This document shows positions 8,095-15,870 of a stretch of 64,000 nt of DNA, piece by piece; position 1 is the first letter of the stretch; every line of letters starts with the position of its first letter. A program made the translations under genes and the position numbers. The DNA is taken from assembly GCA_049273695.1 (NCBI GenBank), contig JBASRE010000005.1:62001-126000 (forward strand). Reading direction: 5' to 3'. The notes under the pieces are model-generated. The model saw only the letters and a program-made list of their open reading frames with translations, searched no databases and was not told where the DNA came from. Origin of the DNA: UBA11740 sp049273695 (GTDB lineage: Bacteria; Acidobacteriota; Blastocatellia; Pyrinomonadales; Pyrinomonadaceae).

Positions 8095-8376
8095 GCTAGT
8101 GTCCGCTGGATGACTTTGCCCTAAAATGTCGTGGGTTTTGAATTCCGACGCGTAGCGTCGCAATGAACTTAGCCCGGCCTTTCAAGGCCGGGATCCGTGA
8201 GCCAAACCGAGTCCCGTCGCGTAGCGACGATTGAAGTTCCGGTATCCTTTCAGTGCGTCGCTACGCGACGCGAACGATTATGTCGAAACTGATCCCAGCC
8301 TTAAAAGGCTGGGCTAAAGTCACGACGACGCTACGGTCGCAAAAAGCCGTTCATCACTTGAGGCAAAGTTCCCCCA
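8095..8376. repeat. Cluster of palindromic repeats
   Basis: This gene-free stretch is packed with short palindromes: CGACGCGTAGCGTCG (about 8148-8162), CCCGGCCTT-TC-AAGGCCGGG (8173-8192), GTCGCGTAGCGAC (about 8217), GCGTCGCTACGCGACGC (about 8256) and an AGCCTTAAAAGGCTGGGC copy near 8310. CGTCGCTACGCGACG-like and AGCC-GGCCTT-AAGGCC-GG-like units alternate, suggesting a composite REP element. It could also end the ettA transcript. Confidence 0.75.
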
Positions 8377-9201
8377 ATGACTGAGACTATCGAACAGGGA
8401 ACGAAATGCCTCAACTGCGGCGCCGATCTATCCGGCAAGTACTGCGCTGCTTGTGGCCAGAAGAAAGTTGACCGGCGCGATCTCTCAATCCGCCGTTTCT
8501 TTGGTCATGTTCTCAGCGAACTAACGGACCTTCAATCAAACAAGATTCTGCGGACGTTCGGGACGTTACTGTTCCGTCCGGGGCAGCTAACGTCGGAATA
8601 CCTCGCCGGCCGGAAGGGCTTTCACATCGGGCCGGTGCGTCTGTACCTGACGTTTAGCGCCCTCTATTTTCTGTTCGCGTGGGGAACACTGTCAGATGCT
8701 CGCGGCGGCGGCGCCGTCAGAATGAGCCGCAGTCCGGCCGTCATTCAGATGGCGAAGCAGAGGGGCGTCGATCCGATGGTGTTCGCCGAGCGAATTCACG
8801 ATCGGGCCGAGCGCATCGCGGCGGTGCTGAGATTCCTGAGTGTCCTGCTGTCCGGCGCGTTTCTGTCGCTCCTGTACTTCTCGACGCGTCGCTACTATGT
8901 TGAGCACCTGATCTTTTCATTTCACTATTACTCGTTCGATTTCTTCTGCAAGAGTCTGTTTGCCGTGTTATTTCTTGCCGTGGCAGCGTTCGGCGGGAGA
9001 TTGCCCGGGATGGCGTTGAATTTCTTTTACCCAGTCGCATTCGTCTATCTGATGTTCGCTTTGCGCCGGGTGTATCGCCAAAGCTGGCCAATTACGATCC
9101 TGAAAGCGTTCGTGTTGTTCGTTGCCGAGTCAGCTTTGTTCATTGCCGTAAACATCGCGGGCTTTATGATTTCTTTCGGCATTGCCGGAGTTCGCGGATA
9201 G
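8377..9201 (+). CDS. DUF3667 zinc-ribbon membrane protein
   Basis: A 274-residue protein. The N-terminus has a four-cysteine zinc ribbon (CLNCGADLSGKYCAACGQKK), then the DUF3667 signature region with FFGHVLSELTDLQSNKILRT and LLFRPGQLTSEYLAGRKG. Four or five membrane segments follow (for example LYLTFSALYFLFAWG, FLSVLLSGAFLSLLYF, SALFIAVNIAGFMISFGIAG). The family is found mostly in Bacteroidota, Proteobacteria and Acidobacteriota, and its function is unknown. It stands alone between two repeat clusters. Confidence 0.88.
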   Translation: MTETIEQGTKCLNCGADLSGKYCAACGQKKVDRRDLSIRRFFGHVLSELTDLQSNKILRTFGTLLFRPGQLTSEYLAGRKGFHIGPVRLYLTFSALYFLFAWGTLSDARGGGAVRMSRSPAVIQMAKQRGVDPMVFAERIHDRAERIAAVLRFLSVLLSGAFLSLLYFSTRRYYVEHLIFSFHYYSFDFFCKSLFAVLFLAVAAFGGRLPGMALNFFYPVAFVYLMFALRRVYRQSWPITILKAFVLFVAESALFIAVNIAGFMISFGIAGVRG

Positions 9202-9250
9202 ATTAAAATCCGGCTTTGCAAGAAAGTGAACTTTCGGATTCTTCGGTTTC

Positions 9251-9336
9251 CCCCTCCCCGTAAACGGGGAGGGGTTAGGGGTGGGGTTATGCGCGGCCAC
9301 CCTCTCCCCCATCCCCTCTCCGCTTGCGGAGAGGGG
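9251..9336. repeat. Two perfect GC-rich palindromes
   Basis: 9251-9274 is a perfect hairpin with 11-bp arms and a 2-base loop (CCCCTCCCCGT / ACGGGGAGGGG). 9313-9336 is another with 11-bp arms (CCCCTCTCCGC / GCGGAGAGGGG). They belong to the same class as the repeat at 4010-4125 and lie between the DUF3667 gene and a small secreted protein gene. Confidence 0.85.
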
Positions 9337-9402
9337 AGCAAGACGCGCTTAGTTACTTCTTGTGCAAAGCTAGTTAGAACCAAATCAACTTCAGAGGTGA
9401 GA

Positions 9403-9804
9403 ATGAGTCGAACAGCTTGTACCGTTTTCGTCGCCGTACTTTTCCTGATGCTGACACCAGTCGCGTCCGCGGAAGAGCATTTTAGCGTCAGGGAATACAA
9501 CGTCTTTCACGACCTGCTTCACCCGCTGGAGCACGAGGCGGTACCTGCGAAAGACTTTCAACGCATCAGGACGAATGCCGCGGAATTAGCCCGACGCGGA
9601 GACGCTATCGTCCGCGTCGGCATGCCGAAAGCCACAGCTGAACGCTACCGCGAGGACTTTCGCAAGGAGCTGAAGAAGTTTAAGACCGCGCTCGGCAGGC
9701 TGCGGAAAGATGCGAAACGCGGGACTGACACGCAGCTGGAAGCTTCTTTCGCCGCCGTACACGATTCGTTTGAGATGCTGGCCGGCATGCTGCCGCGAAA
9801 GTGA
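9403..9804 (+). CDS. Small secreted helical protein
   Basis: The ATG at 9403, after an AGAGGTGAGA ribosome binding site, gives a 133-residue precursor with signal peptide MSRTACTVFVAVLFLMLTPV ASA; the longer frame from 9226 lies in a repeat. The mature part is almost all charged helix (HFSVREYNVFHDLLHPLEHE, YREDFRKELKKFKTALGRLR, DSFEMLAGMLPRK), resembling a small periplasmic helical bundle. No cysteine pair or haem motif is visible. No family is recognised. Confidence 0.75.
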   Translation: MSRTACTVFVAVLFLMLTPVASAEEHFSVREYNVFHDLLHPLEHEAVPAKDFQRIRTNAAELARRGDAIVRVGMPKATAERYREDFRKELKKFKTALGRLRKDAKRGTDTQLEASFAAVHDSFEMLAGMLPRK

Positions 9805-9817
9805 ACTCGCCAAAGGC

Positions 9818-11266
9818 GTGAGTAAACAAACTCGAATCTGGCAGATTATCGGCGCCTCGTCGGTTGGCACAATGATCGAGTGGTATGACTTCTACATCTT
9901 CGGAAGTCTGGCCACGATCATCGCGCCGCTCTTTTATCCGCAGGGTAACAACACGCTGGCGCTAATCGCTTACCTCTCGACGTTTGCGGTCGGTTTCGTT
10001 GTACGTCCGTTTGGCGCGCTCTTCTTTGGCCGCATCGGCGATTTAGTGGGGCGCAAGTATGCGTTCCTGGTGACGCTACTCATCATGGGCGGCGCGACGG
10101 CGCTGATTGGGTTTCTGCCGACTTACGCGACGATTGGCATGGCCGCGCCGATTATTCTGCTGGTAATTCGCATCCTTCAGGGGCTGGCGCTCGGAGGCGA
10201 GTACGGCGGCGCCGCTGTTTATGTCGCCGAACACGTGCCTGATGAGCGACGCGGTTTCTTCACGAGTTTCATTCAGATTACGGCGACACTCGGTTTGTTT
10301 CTCTCGCTGGTCGTCATCCTCGTTATTCAGAACTTAATGAGCAGGGAAGCATTCGCCACCTGGGGATGGCGGCTGCCGTTCATTATTTCAATATTCCTGG
10401 TCGCGGTGTCGCTGTATATCCGTCTGCGGATGCAGGAGTCGCCAATCTTCACGCACATCAAGACCGCGGGAATGACTTCAGCGCAACCTCTGAAGGAAGC
10501 GTTCACGCAATGGGAGAATCTGAAGCGCGTCCTGATCTCTTTGTTCGGCGCGACGGCTGGGCAGGGAGTGGTGTGGTACACCGGCCAATTCTACGCGCTC
10601 TTCTATTTGCAAACGATTCTGAAGGTGAACACGACGTCGGCGAACTATATCGTCGCGACGGCGCTGCTGTTTGGCATTCCATTCTTCGTTTTGTTCGGCG
10701 CGTTATCCGATCGGTTTGGACGAAAGAAAATCATGATGCTCGGCTGTTTGCTCGCCGCGCTCACATATCTGCCGATCTACCACGCGATGCAACAAGCCGC
10801 GGGTTCACAGGTCGTCACTGCCGTGTCACAACGAAATGCGGTAACCGGCGCGATCAATCTGACTCCGCAAGCGTCTGTCAACGGAACTCTTCAGCCCGCC
10901 GGCGAAGTTCTAACCTACACGAGTTTGGGAAGTCTTTTTCAAAACAGCGTGGCGTGGAAGCTGATACTGCTCGTATTTGTGCAGGTGATTTTTGTCACCA
11001 TGGTGTACGGGCCGATTGCGGCATATCTCGTCGAGGCCTTTCCCGCCAAGATTCGTTACACGTCGCTGTCGCTGCCTTATCATATCGGCAACGGCGTGTT
11101 CGGTGGGCTACTCCCGCTGATTGGCTTGAGCGTCATCGCCCAAACCGGCAACATTTATGCGGGACTGTATTATCCGATTGTCGTCGCGGGGCTGACTTTT
11201 ATTATCGGCTCTTTGCTGCTTCCCGAAACCCGCCACATCCGAATCTGGCACGAAGTGAAGGAATGA
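9818..11266 (+). CDS. MHS-family MFS transporter
   Basis: A 482-residue transporter of the metabolite:H+ symporter branch of the major facilitator superfamily (relatives are ProP, KgtP and ShiA). The GTG at 9818 gives MSKQTRIWQIIGASSVGTMI followed by EWYDFYIFG, the diagnostic MHS start; the open frame extends upstream over the preceding gene. Other marks are the loop 2-3 motif GRIGDLVGRKYAF, GLALGGEYGGAAVYVAEHVP in TM4-5, and the second-half repeat GALSDRFGRKKIMM. About twelve membrane segments are visible. A roughly 60-residue insertion between TM8 and TM9 (around RNAVTGAINLTPQASVNGTL) is probably periplasmic. The substrate is likely a carboxylate or betaine but is undetermined. Confidence 0.92.
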   Translation: MSKQTRIWQIIGASSVGTMIEWYDFYIFGSLATIIAPLFYPQGNNTLALIAYLSTFAVGFVVRPFGALFFGRIGDLVGRKYAFLVTLLIMGGATALIGFLPTYATIGMAAPIILLVIRILQGLALGGEYGGAAVYVAEHVPDERRGFFTSFIQITATLGLFLSLVVILVIQNLMSREAFATWGWRLPFIISIFLVAVSLYIRLRMQESPIFTHIKTAGMTSAQPLKEAFTQWENLKRVLISLFGATAGQGVVWYTGQFYALFYLQTILKVNTTSANYIVATALLFGIPFFVLFGALSDRFGRKKIMMLGCLLAALTYLPIYHAMQQAAGSQVVTAVSQRNAVTGAINLTPQASVNGTLQPAGEVLTYTSLGSLFQNSVAWKLILLVFVQVIFVTMVYGPIAAYLVEAFPAKIRYTSLSLPYHIGNGVFGGLLPLIGLSVIAQTGNIYAGLYYPIVVAGLTFIIGSLLLPETRHIRIWHEVKE

Positions 11267-11303
11267 GTTTCGTAAACGAAGTGTTGAACTTTGCCCGTCC
11301 GAG

Positions 11304-11741
11304 TCAGCGGACAGTTATGCCGCCTGAGAATGGATCAAAGTTCCGGACGGCGACGATCGCAACGATCGCCAGGACGCCGACTGCGATGGCAGCGATGATG
11401 CCGATCTTGGCGGCCGTACTTAAGCCACCGCGCCCGCTGAGCTTCTCTACTTCAGCGTAAGAAATCTGCATCTGCTTGTTGGTTTTGTCCTGCGTGAGAG
11501 TGAATCCATTGTCGTCTGATTGATCAATCTGACCTTTCACTTCTTCGCCCGTACGCAGCTTGACCTTCACCCTGGTCTTTTTATTGGCCAGACGCTTCGC
11601 AACTGTGGCTTTGATACTGGCCGTCTTTTGCTCGTCGGGTGATTGAGGTTGCGCTTGCGCGACTCGCATCAGTGGCGCGAGCACGAGCATTAAAGCGATG
11701 CCGGCAATTGAGAGCCGGCTTTTCAGCTGAAGTGGTTTCAT
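11304..11741 (-). CDS. Exported small protein with barrel-like core and C-terminal membrane segment
   Basis: A 145-residue precursor with a signal peptide (about residues 1-31, ending VAQAQ). The core RVKVKLRTGEEVKGQIDQSD and FTLTQDKTNKQMQISYAEVE resembles an LSm/SH3-like small barrel, the kind of fold that starts K-V-x-L-x-x-G-x-x-x-x-G. A membrane helix (IGIIAAIAVGVLAIVAIVAV) follows near the C-terminus. The function is unknown. It is divergent from the ECF sigma gene across about 110 bases. Confidence 0.72.
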   Translation of the reverse strand: MKPLQLKSRLSIAGIALMLVLAPLMRVAQAQPQSPDEQKTASIKATVAKRLANKKTRVKVKLRTGEEVKGQIDQSDDNGFTLTQDKTNKQMQISYAEVEKLSGRGGLSTAAKIGIIAAIAVGVLAIVAIVAVRNFDPFSGGITVR

Positions 11742-11854
11742 GAAAGGGCCCCCATCGCCGGGTAATCTAGCCCAAAGCGGCTAAATGAGCGAGTTTTTCG
11801 GGAGTGGACCCATAACCTTTTTCCTTGCCGGAAGTTTATATACATTGAGGACCA

Positions 11855-12499
11855 ATGCCAGGCGGCAAACCTGCACATATACGCCTCGAGAACGAGCGAG
11901 AGGCGGACGAACGGCGGCTTGTGGAAGCGGCCCAGCAGGATCGTGCGCACTTCATTGAGGTCTATGAGGAATACTTCGATCTGGTTTATGCGTACGTTGC
12001 GCGGCGGACCCGAAGCCGCGATGACGCTGAGGATATGACGGCAGAGGTTTTTCGCAAGGCGTTGGAGAATCTTTCGCGATTCAAGTGGACCGGCGCACCG
12101 TTTGGCGCCTGGCTGTTGCGAATTGCCTCAAATCTAATTGCCGATCGCGCGAAGCGTGCGGCCAGAGAAAGGGGCAGTAGCGCGCGCGTAGGCGAGGGCG
12201 TCGATGCACCCTCGCAGACGGTCGGGCTACCTCGCTCGCAACCGACGGCGCGACAGGCTCAACAGACGGATTTGGAGGAGGCCGAACGTCGCGGTCACTT
12301 GTTCAGATTGGTTGAAAGCCTTTCCGGTGACCAACGGAGCGTGGTTGTCATGCGCTTCGCCGAAGAAAAATCAATTCGTGAAATCGCTGATGAGATGGGT
12401 CGCACTGAGGGCGCGGTGAAGCAGTTGCAATTCCGGGCGTTGGAGAATCTGCGGAAAAGACTTTCGCCACCGAGGACGCAGAGGAATGCCCAAAGCTGA
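11855..12499 (+). CDS. ECF-type RNA polymerase sigma factor
   Basis: A 214-residue sigma-70 family protein. Region 2 reads FIEVYEEYFDLVYAYVARRT, DDAEDMTAEVFRKALENLSRF and GAPFGAWLLRIASNLIADRAK; region 4 reads LSGDQRSVVVMRFAEEKSIREIADEMGRTEGAVKQLQFRALENLRKRL. A charged linker separates them. The start ATG follows GAGGA by five bases. Eleven bases separate its stop from the next gene, whose N-terminal domain may act on it. ECF factors usually direct stress or envelope regulons; this one probably controls the VOC operon, which is an inference from position. Confidence 0.92.
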   Translation: MPGGKPAHIRLENEREADERRLVEAAQQDRAHFIEVYEEYFDLVYAYVARRTRSRDDAEDMTAEVFRKALENLSRFKWTGAPFGAWLLRIASNLIADRAKRAARERGSSARVGEGVDAPSQTVGLPRSQPTARQAQQTDLEEAERRGHLFRLVESLSGDQRSVVVMRFAEEKSIREIADEMGRTEGAVKQLQFRALENLRKRLSPPRTQRNAQS

Positions 12500-12510
12500 C
12501 GAGTAATGAG

Positions 12511-13548
12511 ATGAGTGAAGTCGGAGTAACAGAAAACCTTAACCAGATTGTCGACGCCGTCTTAAAAGGTGAGTCGCCTGGATTCGTCAACCCGTCGGTG
12601 GTTGAAATCGCGGCCGTCGTGGCAGAGCTACGCGGTCTGCCGCGTCGGGATTTCAAATTGCGATTGCGGAATGAATTGGAGCGTGAGGTATCTATGAGTA
12701 ATGCCGGAGCAAAGACAAAGCAAAGTCGCGAAGCGTCAACGCGGTCTAAACCACCAAAGCGCGCAAAGAAAAGCGAAGCGCCAACAACGGTTACGCCGTA
12801 TGTCATCGTGTCGGATGTGCATCGGCAAATCGATTTCATTAAGGAAGTGTTCGGCGCGGAGGGGAAGATCTACGGTCTCGGCTCGCAGGGTGGCTATCAC
12901 TCTGAGTATCGCATTGGCGATTCACTGTTGATGATTGGGGGCGGCGGAGAAGGATCAAAATGGAAAGGAACTCCCGTTCCGGCTTCGCTTCATGTCTACG
13001 TTCAGGACGTTGACGGGGTTTATCAGCAAGCGATACAGTCCGGCGCGACTTCGCTGATGCCGCCGACCGATATGACTTATGGCGAGCGTGGCGCGGCGAT
13101 TCAGGATGCAGATGGAAACCACTGGTACGTCGCGACAGCGTTTGGGCCGACTTACGTGCCCAAGGGCGTGCCGAACATGATGCCGTTTTTCAATCCTCGT
13201 GGCGCGAAGAAACTGATTAGCTTTCTGACGGACGCGTTCGCGGCAGAGACGCTGGCCGTGCATGAATCGCCTGATGGCGTTGTCCGTCACGCAGAACTTC
13301 GCATCGGCGCCTCGGTCGTCGAGATGGGTGAGGCTCACGACCAGTGGCAACCACGTCCAATGCATTTCATGGTCAACGTCGCGGATTGCGACACGGCGTA
13401 CGCGCGCGCGATGACAGCCGGCGCGATCTCAGTCAGTGCGCCTGCCAATGCATCATACGGCGGACGCACAGGAACGATCGAAGACCCGTTTGGGAACACC
13501 TGGTATTTGCACTCGCCAACTCGGCAGCCTGATGAAGCTAAGAAGTAA
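12511..13548 (+). CDS. Two-domain VOC protein with N-terminal sigma-linked domain
   Basis: A 345-residue protein. Residues 1-60 form a short helical domain (NLNQIVDAVLKGESPGFVNP, AAVVAELRGLPRRDFKLRLR) of the kind seen next to ECF factors. A lysine-rich linker follows. Two PhnB-like VOC (glyoxalase/dioxygenase fold) repeats occupy about 90-210 and 215-338; each has the closing motif IQDADGNHWYVATAF or IEDPFGNTWYLHSP. An internal ATG at 12694 is preceded by GTGAGG at good spacing and would yield a VOC-only product starting MSNAGAKTKQ. The substrate is unknown. It is the second gene of the sigma-factor operon. Confidence 0.85.
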   Translation: MSEVGVTENLNQIVDAVLKGESPGFVNPSVVEIAAVVAELRGLPRRDFKLRLRNELEREVSMSNAGAKTKQSREASTRSKPPKRAKKSEAPTTVTPYVIVSDVHRQIDFIKEVFGAEGKIYGLGSQGGYHSEYRIGDSLLMIGGGGEGSKWKGTPVPASLHVYVQDVDGVYQQAIQSGATSLMPPTDMTYGERGAAIQDADGNHWYVATAFGPTYVPKGVPNMMPFFNPRGAKKLISFLTDAFAAETLAVHESPDGVVRHAELRIGASVVEMGEAHDQWQPRPMHFMVNVADCDTAYARAMTAGAISVSAPANASYGGRTGTIEDPFGNTWYLHSPTRQPDEAKK

Positions 13549-13560
13549 AGGAGAGAATCA

Positions 13561-13965
13561 ATGGTCGCCGCCAAACTTTTCCGAATAGCTATCCAGGTCG
13601 GCAACCTGGCCGATGCGGGCACCTTCTATTCCCAGCTACTTGATGATCCCGGAATTCCTATCCCGCGCGGTTCGCGTCATTACTTCGATTGCGGCGGCGT
13701 GATTCTCGCGCTCGTCGATGTTTTGGCTGGAGATGGCCAGCAGCCCCAGCCCACACCTGATTACATCTATTTCGCCGTCGCTAATCTCGACGAAGTCTTC
13801 GCACGGGCGAATGCCATGGGCTGCCTTGCAACCGACCGGTTTCACGATCAAAATTCGGGCGAAATCGTAAAGCGCCCATGGGGCGAGCGCTCGTTCTATT
13901 GCGAAGACCCGTGGGGCAACGGCCTCTGTTTCGTTGATGAGAAGACTTTGTTTACCGGAAAGTAA
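13561..13965 (+). CDS. VOC-family protein
   Basis: A 134-residue single-domain VOC protein. AKLFRIAIQVGNLADAGTFY opens the first beta-alpha-beta unit, HYFDCGGVILALVDVL is its metal-side strand, and the end YCEDPWGNGLCFVDEKTLF is the standard closing strand with the E-D-P-x-G-N motif. An AAGGAGAGAATCA ribosome binding site precedes the ATG. It lies 12 bases after the previous VOC gene and 12 before the next, so an operon is very likely. It may be a metal-dependent lyase, dioxygenase or drug-binding protein; the sequence does not decide. Confidence 0.88.
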   Translation: MVAAKLFRIAIQVGNLADAGTFYSQLLDDPGIPIPRGSRHYFDCGGVILALVDVLAGDGQQPQPTPDYIYFAVANLDEVFARANAMGCLATDRFHDQNSGEIVKRPWGERSFYCEDPWGNGLCFVDEKTLFTGK

Positions 13966-13977
13966 AGGAGAACAGAA

Positions 13978-14457
13978 ATGTCAGTCAAACCAATTCCCGA
14001 GGGTTACCATTCCGTGACGCCCTACTTGATTGTGCGTGGTGGCGGTGCGGCGATTGAGTACTACCAGAAAGCGTTCGGCGCAGTTGAGCTGTTTCGAATT
14101 CCGGCGCCGGGCGGAACAGTCGGTCACGCCGAAATCAAGATTGGTGACTCAGTCATCATGCTTGCAGACGAACATCCCCAGATGGGTTACAACGGGCCGG
14201 AAACAATCGGCGGGTCGCCCGTGAGTCTGATGATCTACGTCGAAGACGTTGACACAGTGTTTGAGCGTGCCATCACGGCTGGCGGTACGGTAAAAGAACG
14301 GCTTCAGGACAAGTTCTATGGTGATCGGTCGGGCACGCTGGTGGATCCTTTTGGGCATATCTGGCACATCTCTACGCACACGGAGGACGTTCCGGCGGAA
14401 GAGATGGAGCGCCGCGCGAAAGAATACAGTGCGGCGGCATCCGGCGGCGGCCAGTAA
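13978..14457 (+). CDS. PhnB-like VOC-family protein
   Basis: A 159-residue VOC protein closely resembling PhnB-type glyoxalases: SVTPYLIVRGGGAAIEYYQK, AFGAVELFRIPAPGGTVGHA, EIKIGDSVIMLADEHPQMG, and the closing LVDPFGHIWHISTHTEDV then EEMERRAKEY. An AAAGGAGAACAGAA ribosome binding site precedes the ATG. It is the third VOC protein in a row after the ECF sigma gene. PhnB-type proteins have no firmly known reaction. Confidence 0.9.
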   Translation: MSVKPIPEGYHSVTPYLIVRGGGAAIEYYQKAFGAVELFRIPAPGGTVGHAEIKIGDSVIMLADEHPQMGYNGPETIGGSPVSLMIYVEDVDTVFERAITAGGTVKERLQDKFYGDRSGTLVDPFGHIWHISTHTEDVPAEEMERRAKEYSAAASGGGQ

Positions 14458-14477
14458 CTTTGCCTAACTAGTCGAGC

Positions 14478-14526
14478 CGGTGTAGATTCTTCAGCCGAGG
14501 TAACATGAAGCGAAGAATCTACACCG
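14478..14526 (+). promoter_or_regulatory. Perfect 15-bp inverted repeat around the translation start
   Basis: CGGTGTAGATTCTTC at 14478-14492 is exactly complementary to GAAGAATCTACACCG at 14512-14526. The 19-base loop holds the GAGGTAAC ribosome binding site and the ATG at 14505. In mRNA it would form a stable stem displaying or hiding the initiation region; in DNA it could be a dyad operator. Confidence 0.7.
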
Positions 14527-15083
14527 CACTTTTCTTGTCGCTGCTCCTGTCCGCAGCGGCTTGCTCCAGTAGCGCAAACCAAACCACGAACCAGCAGCCG
14601 AGCGTGCCGGCGACCGGCGAACTACGCTCCAAAGCTCCTGAGGGTTGGATCACCGAGAAGACAACTTCGACGATGCGCGTCGCGCAGTACAAGCTGCCGA
14701 AGTCTGAGGGTGATCTGCAAGACGCTTCGTTGGTGCTCTATTATTTCGGCGCTGCGCAGGGCGGTTCGGTGCAGGCAAATGTGGATCGCTGGATCAATCA
14801 AATCAAACAGCCGGACGGCTCTTCCTCTCAAGAGAAAGCGAAAACGGAAACAACCACCATCAATGGTCTGAAAGTGACGACGGTAGATGTGGCCGGAACC
14901 TACACCGCCGAGATGACGCCCGGCGGCGGTGATCGGCACAACGAAGAGAAATATCGGCTCCGTGCCGCAGTGATTGAAACGCCGAAAGGAAATTACTTCG
15001 TAAAGCTTACCGGTCCCGTGAACACCGTCGCGAGGTGGGAACCGGCGTACAACGACTATTTGAAATCGTTCGAGTTCAAATAA
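14505..15083 (+). CDS. Lipoprotein of unknown function
   Basis: A 192-residue lipoprotein precursor: MKRRIYTALFLSLLLSAAAC gives a lipobox (SAAAC) with the modified cysteine at residue 20. A short Ser/Asn/Gln linker follows, then a domain with GWITEKTTSTMRVAQYKLPK, ASLVLYYFGAAQGGSVQANV and a late LRAAVIETPKGNYFVKLTGP, which looks like a small beta-rich sensor or binding domain. Its start codon lies within a perfect inverted repeat. Three bases separate it from the aldolase gene. No family is named. Confidence 0.8.
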   Translation: MKRRIYTALFLSLLLSAAACSSSANQTTNQQPSVPATGELRSKAPEGWITEKTTSTMRVAQYKLPKSEGDLQDASLVLYYFGAAQGGSVQANVDRWINQIKQPDGSSSQEKAKTETTTINGLKVTTVDVAGTYTAEMTPGGGDRHNEEKYRLRAAVIETPKGNYFVKLTGPVNTVARWEPAYNDYLKSFEFK

Positions 15084-15085
15084 CC

Positions 15086-15856
15086 ATGACGCCATCCCCC
15101 AAACCAACATCGATTCGCGAGCAAGTTAACGAAGCCGAATGGCAGGCGCGCGTCGATCTCGCTGCCGCGTATCGACTGGTCGCGCTTTACGGCTGGGATG
15201 ATCTGATTTTCACGCACATCTCGGCGCGCGTTCCCGGCCCGGAGCATCACTTCCTGCTTAATGCTTACGGGATGATGTTTGACGAAGTCACCGCTTCAAG
15301 CCTCGTGAAGGTTGATCCCAGCGGCAACAAGGTGTTGGAGTCGCCCCATTTCATCAATCCGGCCGGTTTCACCATTCATAGTGCCGTGCATGCCGCGCGC
15401 GAAGACGCACTGTGTGTAATGCACTTGCATACGGATTATGGCATCGCCGTTTCGGCGCAGAAGGATGGTTTGCTGCCGATTTCGCAACAGTCGATGTTCC
15501 CGCTCGCTTCGCTGGCGTATCACGACTACGAGGGACTGGCGTTGAACGAGGAAGAGAAGCCGCGACTGGTTTCCGACCTCGGCGATAAGAACTACATGAT
15601 TCTGCGGAACCACGGCTTGCTTACGATTGGCAAGACGGCTGCCGAAGGGTTCCTCTTGATGTACATCCTTGAGCGCGCTTGCCGCATTCAAATCCTCGCG
15701 CAATCCGGCGGTGTTGAGTTACATCGCGTAGCTGAACCCATCATTGATTTGACTGCCAAACAAATGAGTGCCGTTACCGTTGGCCAGGGTGCAGAGCTAA
15801 CCTGGCCCGGTCTCCTGCGCAAGCTGGACCGGATCGATCCAACCTATCGCGACTGA
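15086..15856 (+). CDS. Class II aldolase/adducin family protein
   Basis: A 257-residue protein. The ATG at 15086 (MTPSPKPTSIREQVNEAEWQ) lies directly after the lipoprotein stop and is preferred to the overlapping upstream start. Marks of the family are RVDLAAAYRLVALYGWDDLI, FTHISARVPG, the zinc-site segment MHLHTDYGIAVSA, and NHGLLTIGKTAAEGF, which carries the third histidine. Relatives are zinc-dependent aldolases (L-fuculose-phosphate type) or decarboxylases, and also eukaryotic adducin heads; the substrate is not determined. It is probably cotranscribed with the lipoprotein. It converges with the large coiled-coil gene. Confidence 0.9.
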   Translation: MTPSPKPTSIREQVNEAEWQARVDLAAAYRLVALYGWDDLIFTHISARVPGPEHHFLLNAYGMMFDEVTASSLVKVDPSGNKVLESPHFINPAGFTIHSAVHAAREDALCVMHLHTDYGIAVSAQKDGLLPISQQSMFPLASLAYHDYEGLALNEEEKPRLVSDLGDKNYMILRNHGLLTIGKTAAEGFLLMYILERACRIQILAQSGGVELHRVAEPIIDLTAKQMSAVTVGQGAELTWPGLLRKLDRIDPTYRD

Positions 15857-15870
15857 GTCTTGTGATTAAA

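Noticed and set aside
10366..11460. 364-codon plus-strand ORF
   Set aside because: It is out of frame with the MFS transporter it overlaps, and its composition is non-coding in look.
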